The notes under the pieces are model-generated. The model saw only the letters and a program-made list of their open reading frames with translations, was not told the DNA's origin and did not search any database. Of a stretch of 64,000 nt of DNA, positions 22,526 through 31,544 are shown one piece after another. Both the position numbers and the translations under genes were made by a program. Source of the DNA: CAVSKL01 sp963728475 [NCBI: Candidatus Eiseniibacteriota bacterium]. Its GTDB lineage: Bacteria; Eisenbacteria; RBG-16-71-46; JABDJR01. The stretch covers positions 744,001-808,000 of the forward strand of contig CAVSKL010000001.1 of the NCBI GenBank assembly GCA_963728475.1. Direction: 5' to 3'. Positions within the stretch are counted from its first letter, which is position 1, and each line of letters starts with the position of its first letter.

Positions 22526-23511
22526 CGTCCCGGCCGCCGGCCGATCCTACCCGCGCCGCGGTGCTGGGGTGGCTCCTGGACGGCGATCCCGCGATCCGGA
22601 TCCGGTGGCAGGCCCTGCGCGACCTCACCGGCGCGCCCGCGGCCGACGTCTCCGCCACGCGATCGCGGGTCGCCGTCGAGGGCGTGGGGGCCCGGCTCCT
22701 GGCCTCCCAGCGGCCCGACGGCAACTGGGGGGAGCCGCCGTACTGGCGGCCCAACCTCTTCACCATGCTGTACCTCAGGGACCTCGGGATCGACCCCGCG
22801 AGCGGCCCCGCGCGGCGGGCGGCGGCGCTCCTCCGGGAACGGGTGACCTGGGGCGAGGAGTTCGGCGACCTGCAGTTCTTCGAGGGCGAGGTCGAGCCCT
22901 GCATCAACGGGAACGTGCTGGCGGTGGGGAGCTACTTCGGCGAGCCCAGCGACCGGCTGGCCGAGCGGCTCCTGGGGGAGCAACTCGCCGACGGCGGCTG
23001 GAACTGCGAGGCGGAGCGGGGCTCGGTGCGGTCCTCGTTCCATACCACGATCTGCGTCCTGGGCGGGCTCCTGGAATACGAAAAGGCCGCGGGGGCCTCG
23101 GGGCAGGTCGCCCGCGCCCGGGCCCGCGCCGAGGAGTACCTGCTGGAGCGGGGGCTCTTCCGGCGGCTCTCCACCGGCGAGGTGATCGACCCCAAGTTCG
23201 CGGAGTTCAGCTTCCCCACCATCTGGCGGTTCGATGTGCTGCGGGGGCTGGAGTATCTGCGGAATGCGGGCATCCCGCCCGGCGAGCGAATGGCCGAGGC
23301 CGCGGCGCTGGTGGCCGGGGCGCGGCGGACGGACGGGCGGTGGCTCCTGGGCGAGCCCCACCGCGACTCGATCTACCGCGACGTGGAGGACGGCGCGGGG
23401 CGGCCCAGCCGATGGATCACGCTGCGCGCCCGGCGTGTCCTGGACTGGTACCGGGGGCCGTGGATAGGGACCGGCTCTCCGTGCCGGCCACCTTCATCGG
23501 AGACCCCATGA
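22522..23511 (+). CDS. Alpha/alpha-toroid (terpene-cyclase/prenyltransferase-like) protein
   Basis: The protein has 329 residues. Repeats with LLASQRPDGNWGEPPYWRPN, LLGEQLADGGWNCE and the tail ARRTDGRWLL are QW-like helical hairpins of the squalene-cyclase/prenyltransferase alpha/alpha toroid. No DxDD cyclase motif is visible, so cyclase activity is doubtful. Proteins of this type are common as uncharacterised single genes. ATGA overlaps link it to the hydrolase before and the methyltransferase after. Confidence 0.75.
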   Translation: MTSRPPADPTRAAVLGWLLDGDPAIRIRWQALRDLTGAPAADVSATRSRVAVEGVGARLLASQRPDGNWGEPPYWRPNLFTMLYLRDLGIDPASGPARRAAALLRERVTWGEEFGDLQFFEGEVEPCINGNVLAVGSYFGEPSDRLAERLLGEQLADGGWNCEAERGSVRSSFHTTICVLGGLLEYEKAAGASGQVARARARAEEYLLERGLFRRLSTGEVIDPKFAEFSFPTIWRFDVLRGLEYLRNAGIPPGERMAEAAALVAGARRTDGRWLLGEPHRDSIYRDVEDGAGRPSRWITLRARRVLDWYRGPWIGTGSPCRPPSSETP

Positions 23512-24107
23512 TCCGCCTCACTTCCGACTTCGCCATCTATCCGGTGCACCTGGCCTTCTGGGCCTCGTTCGGGATCACCCAGCGGTTCCGGGGCGCGGGG
23601 ACCGCCGCCTCCGGATCCGCGCCCGCCGCCTCGGTCCCCGCCGCGGCGCGCTTCTCGCGACTGGTGTTCGCCGTCCACATCCTGGCTTTCGCGGTGATGT
23701 ACGCCGGGATCGGCGGGGCGGTGTTCACCGGCACCGTGCCCCACTGGCTCCCCGGCCAGGGCATCCTGGGCACCCTCGTCATGGCCGCCGGGGCGTGGAT
23801 CATGTGCTGGTCCCTGCTCTACTTCCGCTCCTGGCGGTTCCGGGCCGCCCTCGACGCCGGCCACCAGCTGGCCACCGGCGGCCCCTACGCCCTCGTGCGC
23901 CATCCCATCTACGCCGGCATGAACCTCCTCGCCCTGGGCACCGCGATATGGATTCCCGGCGTGCTCACCGTGGCGGCGTTGATCCTGATGGTCCTGGGGA
24001 GCGATCTGCGGGGGCGTGCCGAGGAGAAGCTCCTGCTCGTGGCCTTCGGCGAGGAGTACCGGAGCTACCGTGCCCGCACCAAGCGCTTTCTCCCCGGGAT
24101 CTACTGA
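23508..24107 (+). CDS. Isoprenylcysteine carboxyl methyltransferase-type membrane protein
   Basis: The protein has 199 residues and about five membrane helices. The C-terminal ICMT/PEMT signature is complete: GGPYALVRHPIYAGMNLLAL, then EEKLLLVAFGEEYRSYRART and RFLPGIY. Family members methylate lipid or prenyl carboxyl or amino groups using S-adenosylmethionine at the membrane. ATG 23508 overlaps the upstream stop. Confidence 0.85.
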   Translation: MIRLTSDFAIYPVHLAFWASFGITQRFRGAGTAASGSAPAASVPAAARFSRLVFAVHILAFAVMYAGIGGAVFTGTVPHWLPGQGILGTLVMAAGAWIMCWSLLYFRSWRFRAALDAGHQLATGGPYALVRHPIYAGMNLLALGTAIWIPGVLTVAALILMVLGSDLRGRAEEKLLLVAFGEEYRSYRARTKRFLPGIY

Positions 24108-24284
24108 CACTCCCTTGGAAGAGCCGCATCCGGCCGCGCCCGGACCCCGGCTTCCCGTCCCGCCCCCCCCGGGGGTATCCTCGCCCCCGTCCGGCATCCG
24201 GCACCCCGCCGCGCGGGGCGGAGCGGTGCCCGGCCGCCCAGGGCCCGGACCCCGGATGCGAGCGGACCTGAGCGGAGGCGCGAG

Positions 24285-24938
24285 TTGACCGACGGATTTC
24301 TCCACAAGTACTTCCTCAACAACGCCCACAAGCGCCTGCACAAGTGGGTCCACTACTTCGACATCTACGAACGCCACCTCGAACGCTTCCGGAACCGGTC
24401 GCCGGTGATGATCGAGATCGGAGTCATGGGGGGCGGGTCGCTGGCCATGTGGAAGGAGTACTTCGGCCCGGGAAGCCGGATCGTCGGCATCGACGTCGAT
24501 TCCGCCTGCAAGGCGCACGAAGGGGACGGCATCGAGGTCGTGGTCGGAAGCCAGGACGACCCCGCCGTGATCGAGTCCATCTTCGCCAGGCATCCCCGGG
24601 TGGATATCGTCCTCGACGACGGCAGCCACCGGATGAACCACATGATCGCCTCCTTCAATCTCATGTACGAACGGGTGCACCCCGACGGCGTCTACCTGGT
24701 CGAGGACACGCACACCTGCTATTGGAAGGAGTACGGCGGCGGCCTGGAGCGGGAGGGAAGCTTCATGGAGTTCGTGAAGCACAAGCTCGACGAGATCAAC
24801 GCCGTGCATACCAAGGGGGCGCTGCCGGTTTCGGAATTCACCCGGTCCACCGCCTGCGTCGCCTGCTACGACAGCGTCGTCGTGTTCGAGCGCCGGCGGC
24901 AAGGGGCGAGGCAGGCCCCGGTCACCCAGGGCATGTGA
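24285..24938 (+). CDS. SAM-dependent methyltransferase (TylF/cephalosporin-hydroxylase-like)
   Basis: The protein has 217 residues from TTG 24285. It reads FDIYERHLERF, then MIEIGVMGGGSLAMWKEYFG as motif I, IVGIDVDSACKAH as motif II, and VDIVLDDGSHRMNHM with the paired aspartates of the metal-dependent O-methyltransferases. VYLVEDTHTCYW follows. Such enzymes act on sugars or secondary metabolites. The acceptor is unknown. Confidence 0.82.
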   Translation: MTDGFLHKYFLNNAHKRLHKWVHYFDIYERHLERFRNRSPVMIEIGVMGGGSLAMWKEYFGPGSRIVGIDVDSACKAHEGDGIEVVVGSQDDPAVIESIFARHPRVDIVLDDGSHRMNHMIASFNLMYERVHPDGVYLVEDTHTCYWKEYGGGLEREGSFMEFVKHKLDEINAVHTKGALPVSEFTRSTACVACYDSVVVFERRRQGARQAPVTQGM

Positions 24939-25065
24939 CCGGCAGTCCGTCTTCCGGCGGGCTTCCATCTTCTCCTCGACGGAAGCCCCATCCGTCGCTA
25001 CAGACCCGCTATGCTTGCCCTCAAGGGGCCCCGCAACGTCCGCGCGCCCATCGGGGAGGAAACCC

Positions 25066-25734
25066 ATGTCCCTCTTTCGCGTCTCGACCTTCGCGGTCTC
25101 GCTGGACGGCTTCGGCGCCGGCCCCGGCCAGGACCTGCAAAACCCGCTCGGTGTCCGCGGCTCCGAGCTCATGGAGTGGTTCTTCGCCACCCGGGCCTGG
25201 AGGAGCATGCAGGGCCAGCCCGGCGGCGAGACCGGGGTGGATCACCGGATGGCCGAGGCCGGGCTGTCGGGGATCGGGGCGTGGATCCTGGGGCGGAACA
25301 TGTTCGGTCCGGTGCGGGGACCGTGGCCCGACCTGACCTGGCGCGGCTGGTGGGGCGAGGAGCCGCCCTATCACGTTCCCGTGTTCGTCCTCACCCACCA
25401 CGCCCGGGAGTCCCTGGAGATGGCGGGCGGCACCGTCTTCCACTTTGTCACCGGAGGCATCGGCGAGGCGCTGGACCGGGCCCGGGCCGCCGCCGGCGAC
25501 CGCGACGTGCGGCTGGGCGGGGGCGTGGCCGTCATTCGCCAATACCTGGAGGCGGGCCTCCTGGACGAGCTTCACCTCGTGCTGCGGCCGGTGCTCCTGG
25601 GTTCGGGGGAGGCGCTGTTTGCCGGGCTCGACCTCCGCGCCCTGGGCTATACCTGCGCCGAGCAGCTCCCGGGCGAGCGCGGTCTGCACACGTTCCTTCG
25701 CCGGCAGGCCCCTGCGCGGGTTCCTCCGGGCTGA
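25066..25734 (+). CDS. RibD C-terminal/dihydrofolate-reductase-like protein
   Basis: The protein has 222 residues. It has FAVSLDGFGAG at the start, GAWILGRNMFGP in the middle and DVRLGGGVAVIRQYLEAGLLDELHL with VLLGSGEALFAGLDL at the end, the standard RibD_C pattern for a nucleotide-binding reductase domain. These stand-alone proteins are usually NADPH-dependent reductases of unknown substrate. Confidence 0.87.
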   Translation: MSLFRVSTFAVSLDGFGAGPGQDLQNPLGVRGSELMEWFFATRAWRSMQGQPGGETGVDHRMAEAGLSGIGAWILGRNMFGPVRGPWPDLTWRGWWGEEPPYHVPVFVLTHHARESLEMAGGTVFHFVTGGIGEALDRARAAAGDRDVRLGGGVAVIRQYLEAGLLDELHLVLRPVLLGSGEALFAGLDLRALGYTCAEQLPGERGLHTFLRRQAPARVPPG

Positions 25735-25812
25735 GCTGCCGCGGTGTGATCGTCCACGACGCCTGGGCCTACCGGCGGGTCCGGCAACTGCTCGAGCACC
25801 AAGGCGCGGTCG

Positions 25813-26607
25813 CTACGGCCCCAGCGGGATGAACCGGGAGTGCGGAAGCGAAGACCGGTAGAGGACCACCGTCACCGCCACCACCAGGGCGGTGGCGGCC
25901 AGCAGGCTCCCGCGCCGGAGCCGCCGGTCGGCCGGGTTCCGCAGGCTGGGATAGAAAAGGTACCCCAGCGCCACCCCGCACACGAATCCGCCCAGGTGCG
26001 CGACCAGGTCCACGTTCATTTTCCGCCCGCCGACCAGGTTGAAGAACGCGAAGAAAAGGATCGGCGGGAGGAGCGCGCGCTTCATCGCCCGGGTGGGGAG
26101 CGGCGTGGTGAGCACGGCCAGGAACATCCCGCAGAGCCCCATGATCGCGCCCGAGGCCCCCACCGCGGCCGCGGCCCGGTGCCAGTGGAGGCTGGCCACG
26201 CTGGCGGCCAGCCCGGACAGGAAATAGACCGCGGTGAACCGCTCCCACCCCGCCCACGGCTCCAGGAGGATCCCCAGGTAGAGGAGCGCGAACATGTTGA
26301 AGCCCAGGTGGAGAATGCCGGCGTGGAGGAAGGTCGAGGTGATGAGCCGCCACCACTGGCCGCCCAGGGTGAGCGGCCCGTAGTTGGCGCCCCAGTCGAT
26401 CAGCCGCTCCGCGTCGGGGCTGAAGAAGTCCATCCCGCGCAGCACCATCAGTGCGAAGATCGCCGCGTTGAGGTAGATGAGGACCGGGGTGACCACCACC
26501 CGCTTCTGCTCGAAGCGGAAGACCGAGGCGAAGAGCCGGAGCGTACGATGCCCCCCGCTCCGCGGCCCCGCCGGACCCGGCTGCTCCTGGTTCTTCTCGA
26601 TACCCAA
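25813..26607 (-). CDS. Rhomboid-family intramembrane serine protease
   Basis: The protein has 264 residues from TTG 26605-26607, which follows GAGGAGA; longer frames upstream are Pro/Arg-rich and rejected. Six membrane helices carry the rhomboid marks: LHLGFNMFALLYLG, then GASGAIMG with the catalytic serine and DLVAHLGGFVCGVALG with the catalytic histidine. It should cleave membrane proteins within the bilayer. Its substrate is not evident from the neighbours. Confidence 0.9.
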   Translation of the reverse strand: MGIEKNQEQPGPAGPRSGGHRTLRLFASVFRFEQKRVVVTPVLIYLNAAIFALMVLRGMDFFSPDAERLIDWGANYGPLTLGGQWWRLITSTFLHAGILHLGFNMFALLYLGILLEPWAGWERFTAVYFLSGLAASVASLHWHRAAAAVGASGAIMGLCGMFLAVLTTPLPTRAMKRALLPPILFFAFFNLVGGRKMNVDLVAHLGGFVCGVALGYLFYPSLRNPADRRLRRGSLLAATALVVAVTVVLYRSSLPHSRFIPLGP

Positions 26608-26928
26608 ACCGGGTCTCCTCGCCGTTCGTCCGGAGCGGGCCGGCGGCATCCCCGGCGGCCCCGGGGCCGGACCCGAGGCGATGGTACCGGATCGGGAGGC
26701 CGGTAGGGGCCCCGGGCGGCGTGGGAAGCGCGCCCGGGCGGCGGAGACGGCGGGGGCCTTCCCGGGGCGGAGCGATACACGGGGGGCGGTTCGAGTGACG
26801 GGGCCCGGCGGGCCGCACCCGTTCCCCCGGCAAGAAAACGGCCCCGGCCCCTCCGCCCGCGCGGAGAGGGCCGGCGCCGCCGCGATTCCGGCCGGGGCCA
26901 CGGCGGGCGGGCCCGCCGGGTTCCCCGA
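26608..26928. other. Intergenic region between rhomboid and malic enzyme genes
   Basis: This 321-base GC-rich gap separates two minus-strand genes. It contains the malic-enzyme terminator described separately. No gene is supported. Confidence 0.5.
26832..26873 (-). terminator. Rho-independent terminator after the malic enzyme gene
   Basis: Read on the minus strand, GGCCCTCTCCGC and GCGGAGGGGCC pair around a four-base loop and are followed by GGGGCCGTTTTCTT. It lies about 55 bases past the stop codon. Confidence 0.65.
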
Positions 26929-29238
26929 CTAGCCCACCGGGACCGGCGTTCGATCGGGCACCGTTACCGCGCGGCCGTCGCTCGCCTGCCGCCGTGCCGC
27001 TTCCGCCGCCGCGATGGCGGACATGTTCACCACGTCCGAGGGCCCGAAGCCGGGGTGCTGCACGATCAGGACCGGCTTGGCCATCCCGACCAGGATGGGG
27101 CCCAGGGCCTCGACATTGCCCAGGCGCTGGACCAGCTTGTACGCGATGTTCCCCGCCTCCAGGTTGGGGAAGATGAGCACGTTGGCCCCGCCCTGGAGCA
27201 CCGAGAACGGGAAGTCGGAGGCCAGCACGTCGGGGCGCACCGCCACGTCGGCCTGGACCTCGCCGTCCACCGCGATCTCGGGATGCCGCTCCGCGAGCAG
27301 CCGGGCCGCCCGCGCCATCTTCTCGGTCAGCGGATGCTTCATGCTCCCGAAGTTCGAGAACGACAGCATGGCCACCTTGGGATCCATGTCGAACATCCGC
27401 GCCTCTTCCGCCACCAGGGCCGCGATCTCGGCCAGGTCCTCGGCGGAGGGATCGATGTTCACGGTGGTGTCCGCGAACACGTAGGCGCGGTCCCGGGTGA
27501 GCATCACGAACATCCCCGCGATGTGCTTCACCCCCGGCCGGGTCCCGATGATCTGCAGCGACGGCCGGAGCGCCTCGGGATAGGTGAGGGTGACCCCGTT
27601 GACCAGCGCGTCCGCGTCGCCCCGCCGCACCATCATCGGCCCGAAGTACTGGGGCCTGAGCATGATCCGGCGGGAGTGGTAGGGGGTGGCCCCCTTGCGC
27701 TGGCGAAGGTCGTAGAACGCCTTGACGTAGGAGTCCAGTAGCGGCGACTCCGCGGGGTCGATCACGGTGATCCCGTCGAGCGGGATCTCCTCGGCGGCGG
27801 CCGTCTCCTGGATCACCCGGCGCCGGCCGAGCAGGATCGGCTCCGCGATCTCCTGGTCCACCACCATGCGGGCGGCCCGGATGAGGGTGGGGTGCTCGCC
27901 CTCCGGATAGACCAGGCGCTCCTTGGCCGAGCGCGCCTTGGAGATCATGACCCGCACCACCGCCTTGGCCCGGCCGAGCCGGCTCTCCAGCTTCTCCTTG
28001 TACTCCTCGATGTCCAGCGGCCGCCGCGCCACCCCGTCCTTCATCGCCTGTTCCGCCACCGCCGCCGCTTCCCAGATGAGCACGCGATGGTCGAATGGTT
28101 TGGGGATGATGTAGTCGGGTCCGAAGTGGATCCGCTCGCCGCTGTATGCGCGCGAGACCTCGTCGGGAACGTCCTCCCGGGTCAGCCGGGCCAGGGCGTG
28201 GCTCGCCGCCACCTTCATGTTCTCGGTGATGCGGCGGGCGCGCACGTCGAGCGCCCCGCGGAAGATGAACGGGAATCCGAGGACGTTGTTCACCTGGTTC
28301 GGATAGTCGGAGCGCCCGGTGGCCACCAGCGCGTCCTCGCGCGCGGCCTTGGCGTCCTCGTAGGTGATCTCGGGGTCGGGATTGGCGAGCGCGAAGATGA
28401 TCGGCCGCGCCCCCATCGAGCGCACCATGTCCTGGGTGAGCGCCCCCTTCACCGAGCAACCCAGGAACACGTCGGCGCCCCGGATCGCCTCGGCCAGGGT
28501 GCGGGCGCCGGTCTCCGCCGCCCAGCGCTCCTTGTAGGGATTCATCCCCTCGGTGCGCCCCCGGTAGATCACCCCCTTGGTGTCGCAGAGGATGATGTTT
28601 TCCTTCCGCGCGCCCAAAGCCACGTAGTGGGTGGCGCAGGCGATGCCGCTCGCCCCCGCCCCGTTCACCACGATCCGCGCGTCCTCCATCTTCCGCTTGG
28701 TGATGAAGCAGGCGTTGAGGAGCGCCGCCCCCGAGATGATGGCGGTGCCGTGCTGATCGTCGTGGAAGACGGGAATGTCCAGGCGCTCGCGCAGGGTCTC
28801 CTCGATGTAGAAGCACTCCGGCGCCTTGATGTCCTCGAGGTTGATTCCCCCGAAGGTGGGCTCGAGCAGGGTCACCGCCTCGATGATCTTGTCGGAGTCG
28901 AGGGTGTTGAGCTCGAGGTCGAAGGTGTCGATGTCGGCGAACCGCTTGAAGAGGACGCCCTTCCCCTCCATCACCGGTTTCCCGGCGAGGGCGCCGATGT
29001 TGCCCAGACCCAGGACCGCGGTGCCGTTCGAGACCACCGCCACCAGGTTCCCCTTGGCGGTGTATTCGTAGGCCAGCTCCGGGGACTTCTCGATCTCCAG
29101 ACAGGGGATCGCCACCCCCGGGGTGTAGGCCAGGGAAAGCTCGTGGGCGGTGCTGCAAGGCTTGGTGGGGACGACCTCGATCTTCCCCTTGCGGCCGCGC
29201 TGGTGATACTCGAGGGCTTCTTGCTTGGAAATGCTCAT
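26929..29238 (-). CDS. maeB: NADP-dependent malic enzyme with C-terminal PTA-like domain
   Basis: The protein has 769 residues, the MaeB length. The N-terminal malic-enzyme part has [46 protein letters not shown] and the NAD(P) motif [12 protein letters not shown]. From about residue 430 a phosphotransacetylase-like domain follows ([19 protein letters not shown], then [22 protein letters not shown]), which in MaeB is regulatory. It converts malate to pyruvate with NADPH formation. ATG 29238 is chosen as it begins the conserved [12 protein letters not shown]. Confidence 0.95.
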   Translation of the reverse strand: MSISKQEALEYHQRGRKGKIEVVPTKPCSTAHELSLAYTPGVAIPCLEIEKSPELAYEYTAKGNLVAVVSNGTAVLGLGNIGALAGKPVMEGKGVLFKRFADIDTFDLELNTLDSDKIIEAVTLLEPTFGGINLEDIKAPECFYIEETLRERLDIPVFHDDQHGTAIISGAALLNACFITKRKMEDARIVVNGAGASGIACATHYVALGARKENIILCDTKGVIYRGRTEGMNPYKERWAAETGARTLAEAIRGADVFLGCSVKGALTQDMVRSMGARPIIFALANPDPEITYEDAKAAREDALVATGRSDYPNQVNNVLGFPFIFRGALDVRARRITENMKVAASHALARLTREDVPDEVSRAYSGERIHFGPDYIIPKPFDHRVLIWEAAAVAEQAMKDGVARRPLDIEEYKEKLESRLGRAKAVVRVMISKARSAKERLVYPEGEHPTLIRAARMVVDQEIAEPILLGRRRVIQETAAAEEIPLDGITVIDPAESPLLDSYVKAFYDLRQRKGATPYHSRRIMLRPQYFGPMMVRRGDADALVNGVTLTYPEALRPSLQIIGTRPGVKHIAGMFVMLTRDRAYVFADTTVNIDPSAEDLAEIAALVAEEARMFDMDPKVAMLSFSNFGSMKHPLTEKMARAARLLAERHPEIAVDGEVQADVAVRPDVLASDFPFSVLQGGANVLIFPNLEAGNIAYKLVQRLGNVEALGPILVGMAKPVLIVQHPGFGPSDVVNMSAIAAAEAARRQASDGRAVTVPDRTPVPVG

Positions 29239-29470
29239 ATCTGGGCCTCTTGGTCGGGATGCTGGAGGACCATCCGCGAGCATAGGCCCCCGCGGGGGGC
29301 CTGGACCGTTCGTTTTATGAATTCGGAAGTTACACGAGACCGGGCCGCGGGCGGCGGGGGCGGCGCGCTCCGGGGCCTCGGCAACATTCGCGCCGCCATG
29401 GGGTTCACACCGCCCGCCCGCCCTTCTATCATGCACGCCGATCCTCTTCTCCGTGAAAGGAGGGAGCGCC

Positions 29471-30469
29471 ATGACCAACGGCGGCTTCCATCCCCAGTCC
29501 AACCTCCAGGTCCCCCGGCTGCCGGGGGGGGTCATCAAGGGACTCATTCTGGCGGCCCTGGGTCTGATTCTCGTCTTCTCCAGCTTCTACACCCTGGGGC
29601 CCGAGCAGGCGGGCATCGTGCTCCGCTTCGGTAAGTTCGTGCGCACCACCGAGCCCGGCCTCCATTTCAAGCTGCCGTTCGGGGTGGAGCAGGTGACCAA
29701 GGTCCCCATCCAGCGGCAGCTCAAGGAGGAGTTCGGGTTCCGGACCACGACCCCCGGCGTGCGCACCCAGTACTCCACCAGTTCCTTCGTGTCGGAGTCC
29801 GGCATGCTCACCGGAGACCTCAACGCGGCCCAGGTGGAGTGGGTGGTCCAGTTCCGGATCACCGACCCCTACAAGTATCTCTTCCGCGTGCGCAACGTCC
29901 GCGAGACCTTCCGGGCCATGAGCGAGGCGGTCATGCGGAAGGTGGTGGGCGACCGCACCGTGAACGAGGTACTCACGGTGGGGCGCCAGGCCGTCGCCGA
30001 CCAGGCCCAGACCCAGCTCCAGGATCTCTGCGATCAGTACGAGACCGGGATCAAGGTGGAGCAGGTGGTGCTCCAGGACGTGAACCCGCCCGACCCGGTG
30101 AAACCCTCGTTCAACGAGGTGAACCAGGCCGAGCAGGAGAAGGACAAGCTCATCAACGAGGCCCAGTCCGACTACAACCGCATCATTCCCAAGGCCAAGG
30201 GGCAGGCGCTCCAGACCATCCAGGAGGCCGAGGGATACGCGGTGGACCGGGTGAACCGCGCCAGCGGCGACTCCGCCCGCTTCGTGGCCCTGTACCGGGC
30301 CTACGAAAAGGCTCCGGACGTCACCCGCAAGCGCATCTACCTGGAGACCATGAACACCGTGCTTCCCAAGGTGGAGCACAAGGTGGTGGTGGACGACAAC
30401 CTGCGCGGCATCCTTCCGCTCCTCAACCTGGACGCGGGCTCCGCCTCCGGAAAGAAGAGTGGCCAATGA
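29471..30469 (+). CDS. hflK: HflK, SPFH-family FtsH regulator subunit
   Basis: The protein has 332 residues. A single membrane segment (about residues 20-42) is followed by an SPFH domain with [20 protein letters not shown] and a helical, Glu/Gln-rich region with [20 protein letters not shown]. In Gram-negatives HflK and HflC form a membrane cage that modulates the FtsH protease. ATG 29471 follows AAAGGAGGGAGCGCC. It overlaps hflC by 4 bases. Confidence 0.92.
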   Translation: MTNGGFHPQSNLQVPRLPGGVIKGLILAALGLILVFSSFYTLGPEQAGIVLRFGKFVRTTEPGLHFKLPFGVEQVTKVPIQRQLKEEFGFRTTTPGVRTQYSTSSFVSESGMLTGDLNAAQVEWVVQFRITDPYKYLFRVRNVRETFRAMSEAVMRKVVGDRTVNEVLTVGRQAVADQAQTQLQDLCDQYETGIKVEQVVLQDVNPPDPVKPSFNEVNQAEQEKDKLINEAQSDYNRIIPKAKGQALQTIQEAEGYAVDRVNRASGDSARFVALYRAYEKAPDVTRKRIYLETMNTVLPKVEHKVVVDDNLRGILPLLNLDAGSASGKKSGQ

Positions 30470-31404
30470 TGCGCATCGGACTGGTCGTCCTCGCCGTCCT
30501 CGCGCTGATCGCGCTCCTCAACACGTTCTACGTGGTGAACGAGTACGAGCAGGTCATCATCACCCAGTTCGGGGAACCGATCGGCGGCCCCATCGAAACC
30601 CCCGGCCTCAAGTTCAAGGCTCCCTTCATCCAGCAGGTCCACCGGTTCGACAAGCGCTTCCTGGAGTGGGACGGCAACTCCAACCAGCTCCCCACCAAGG
30701 ACAAGCGCTTCATCTACGTGGATACCTACGCCCGCTGGCGGATCAGCGACCCGCTCCTCTTCTTCCAGCGGCTCCAGAACGAGCGCGGGGCCCAGACCCG
30801 GCTCGACGACATCCTGGACGGCGAAACCCGCAACTCCATCGCCAACCACGATCTGGTGGAGCTGATCCGGAGCACCAACCGCGTTCCCGAGCAGAGCGAG
30901 CTTCTGCCCGAGGACTCCAGCGGACTGGACTCCATCCGGTACGGGCGCGAGGAGATCCGCGCCGAGATCCTCCAGAACTCCCAGAGCCGCACCTCGGACC
31001 TGGGGATCCAGATCCTGGATCTCCAGTTCAAGCGCATCAACTACGTGGAGGAGGTGCGGAAGAAGGTCTACGAGCGGATGATCTCGGAGCGGCAGCGGAT
31101 CGCGGAGCGGTTCCGCTCCGAGGGCGCCGGCGAGGCCGCTCGGATCCAGGGCGAGAAGGAGCGCGAGCTCAAACGCATCCAGTCCGAGGCTTACCGCACC
31201 GCGCAGGAGATCGTGGGCACCTCCGACGCCCGCGCCACCGACATCTACGCCCAGGCCTACAACCGGTCCGCGGATTCGCGATCGTTCTACGGGTTCCTGA
31301 AGACCATGGAAACCTACAAGAACACTCTCGATCCGCAGACCACCCTCATCCTCTCGACCGGCGGCGACCTCTACCGCCTGTTGAAGGACACCCAGGCCCA
31401 GTAG
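30466..31404 (+). CDS. hflC: HflC, SPFH-family FtsH regulator subunit
   Basis: The protein has 312 residues. An N-terminal membrane helix (IGLVVLAVLALIALLNTFYV) precedes VNEYEQVIITQFGEPIGGPI and TPGLKFKAPFIQQVHRFDKR, the HflC form of the SPFH domain, then RISERQRIAERFRSEG-type coiled coil. ATG 30466 overlaps the hflK stop. A terminator follows. Confidence 0.93.
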   Translation: MMRIGLVVLAVLALIALLNTFYVVNEYEQVIITQFGEPIGGPIETPGLKFKAPFIQQVHRFDKRFLEWDGNSNQLPTKDKRFIYVDTYARWRISDPLLFFQRLQNERGAQTRLDDILDGETRNSIANHDLVELIRSTNRVPEQSELLPEDSSGLDSIRYGREEIRAEILQNSQSRTSDLGIQILDLQFKRINYVEEVRKKVYERMISERQRIAERFRSEGAGEAARIQGEKERELKRIQSEAYRTAQEIVGTSDARATDIYAQAYNRSADSRSFYGFLKTMETYKNTLDPQTTLILSTGGDLYRLLKDTQAQ

Positions 31405-31484
31405 CGACCCGGCGCCGGACCCGGCGGTGGAGGCGCTCCCGGCGAGCGGCGGGCAGCGTTCGTGTCGGCTTTCCCCCGGACGGC

Positions 31485-31517
31485 GGGGGCGGCTCTGGCG
31501 GCCGCCCCCGTCTCTTT
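31485..31517 (+). terminator. Terminator of the hflKC operon
   Basis: GGGGGCGGC (31485-31493) and GCCGCCCCC (31501-31509) form a perfect 9-base stem with a 7-base loop, followed by GTCTCTTT. It lies between convergent genes. Confidence 0.75.
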
Positions 31518-31544
31518 GCCCTCCCGAAAACGCGTCGCCGCCGG

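Noticed and set aside
25769-29158. Minus-strand frame of 1129 codons opposite the rhomboid and malic enzyme genes
   Set aside because: It overlaps maeB in another frame and is made of Gly/Arg/His/Pro-rich sequence without motifs, a shadow of high-GC codon usage.
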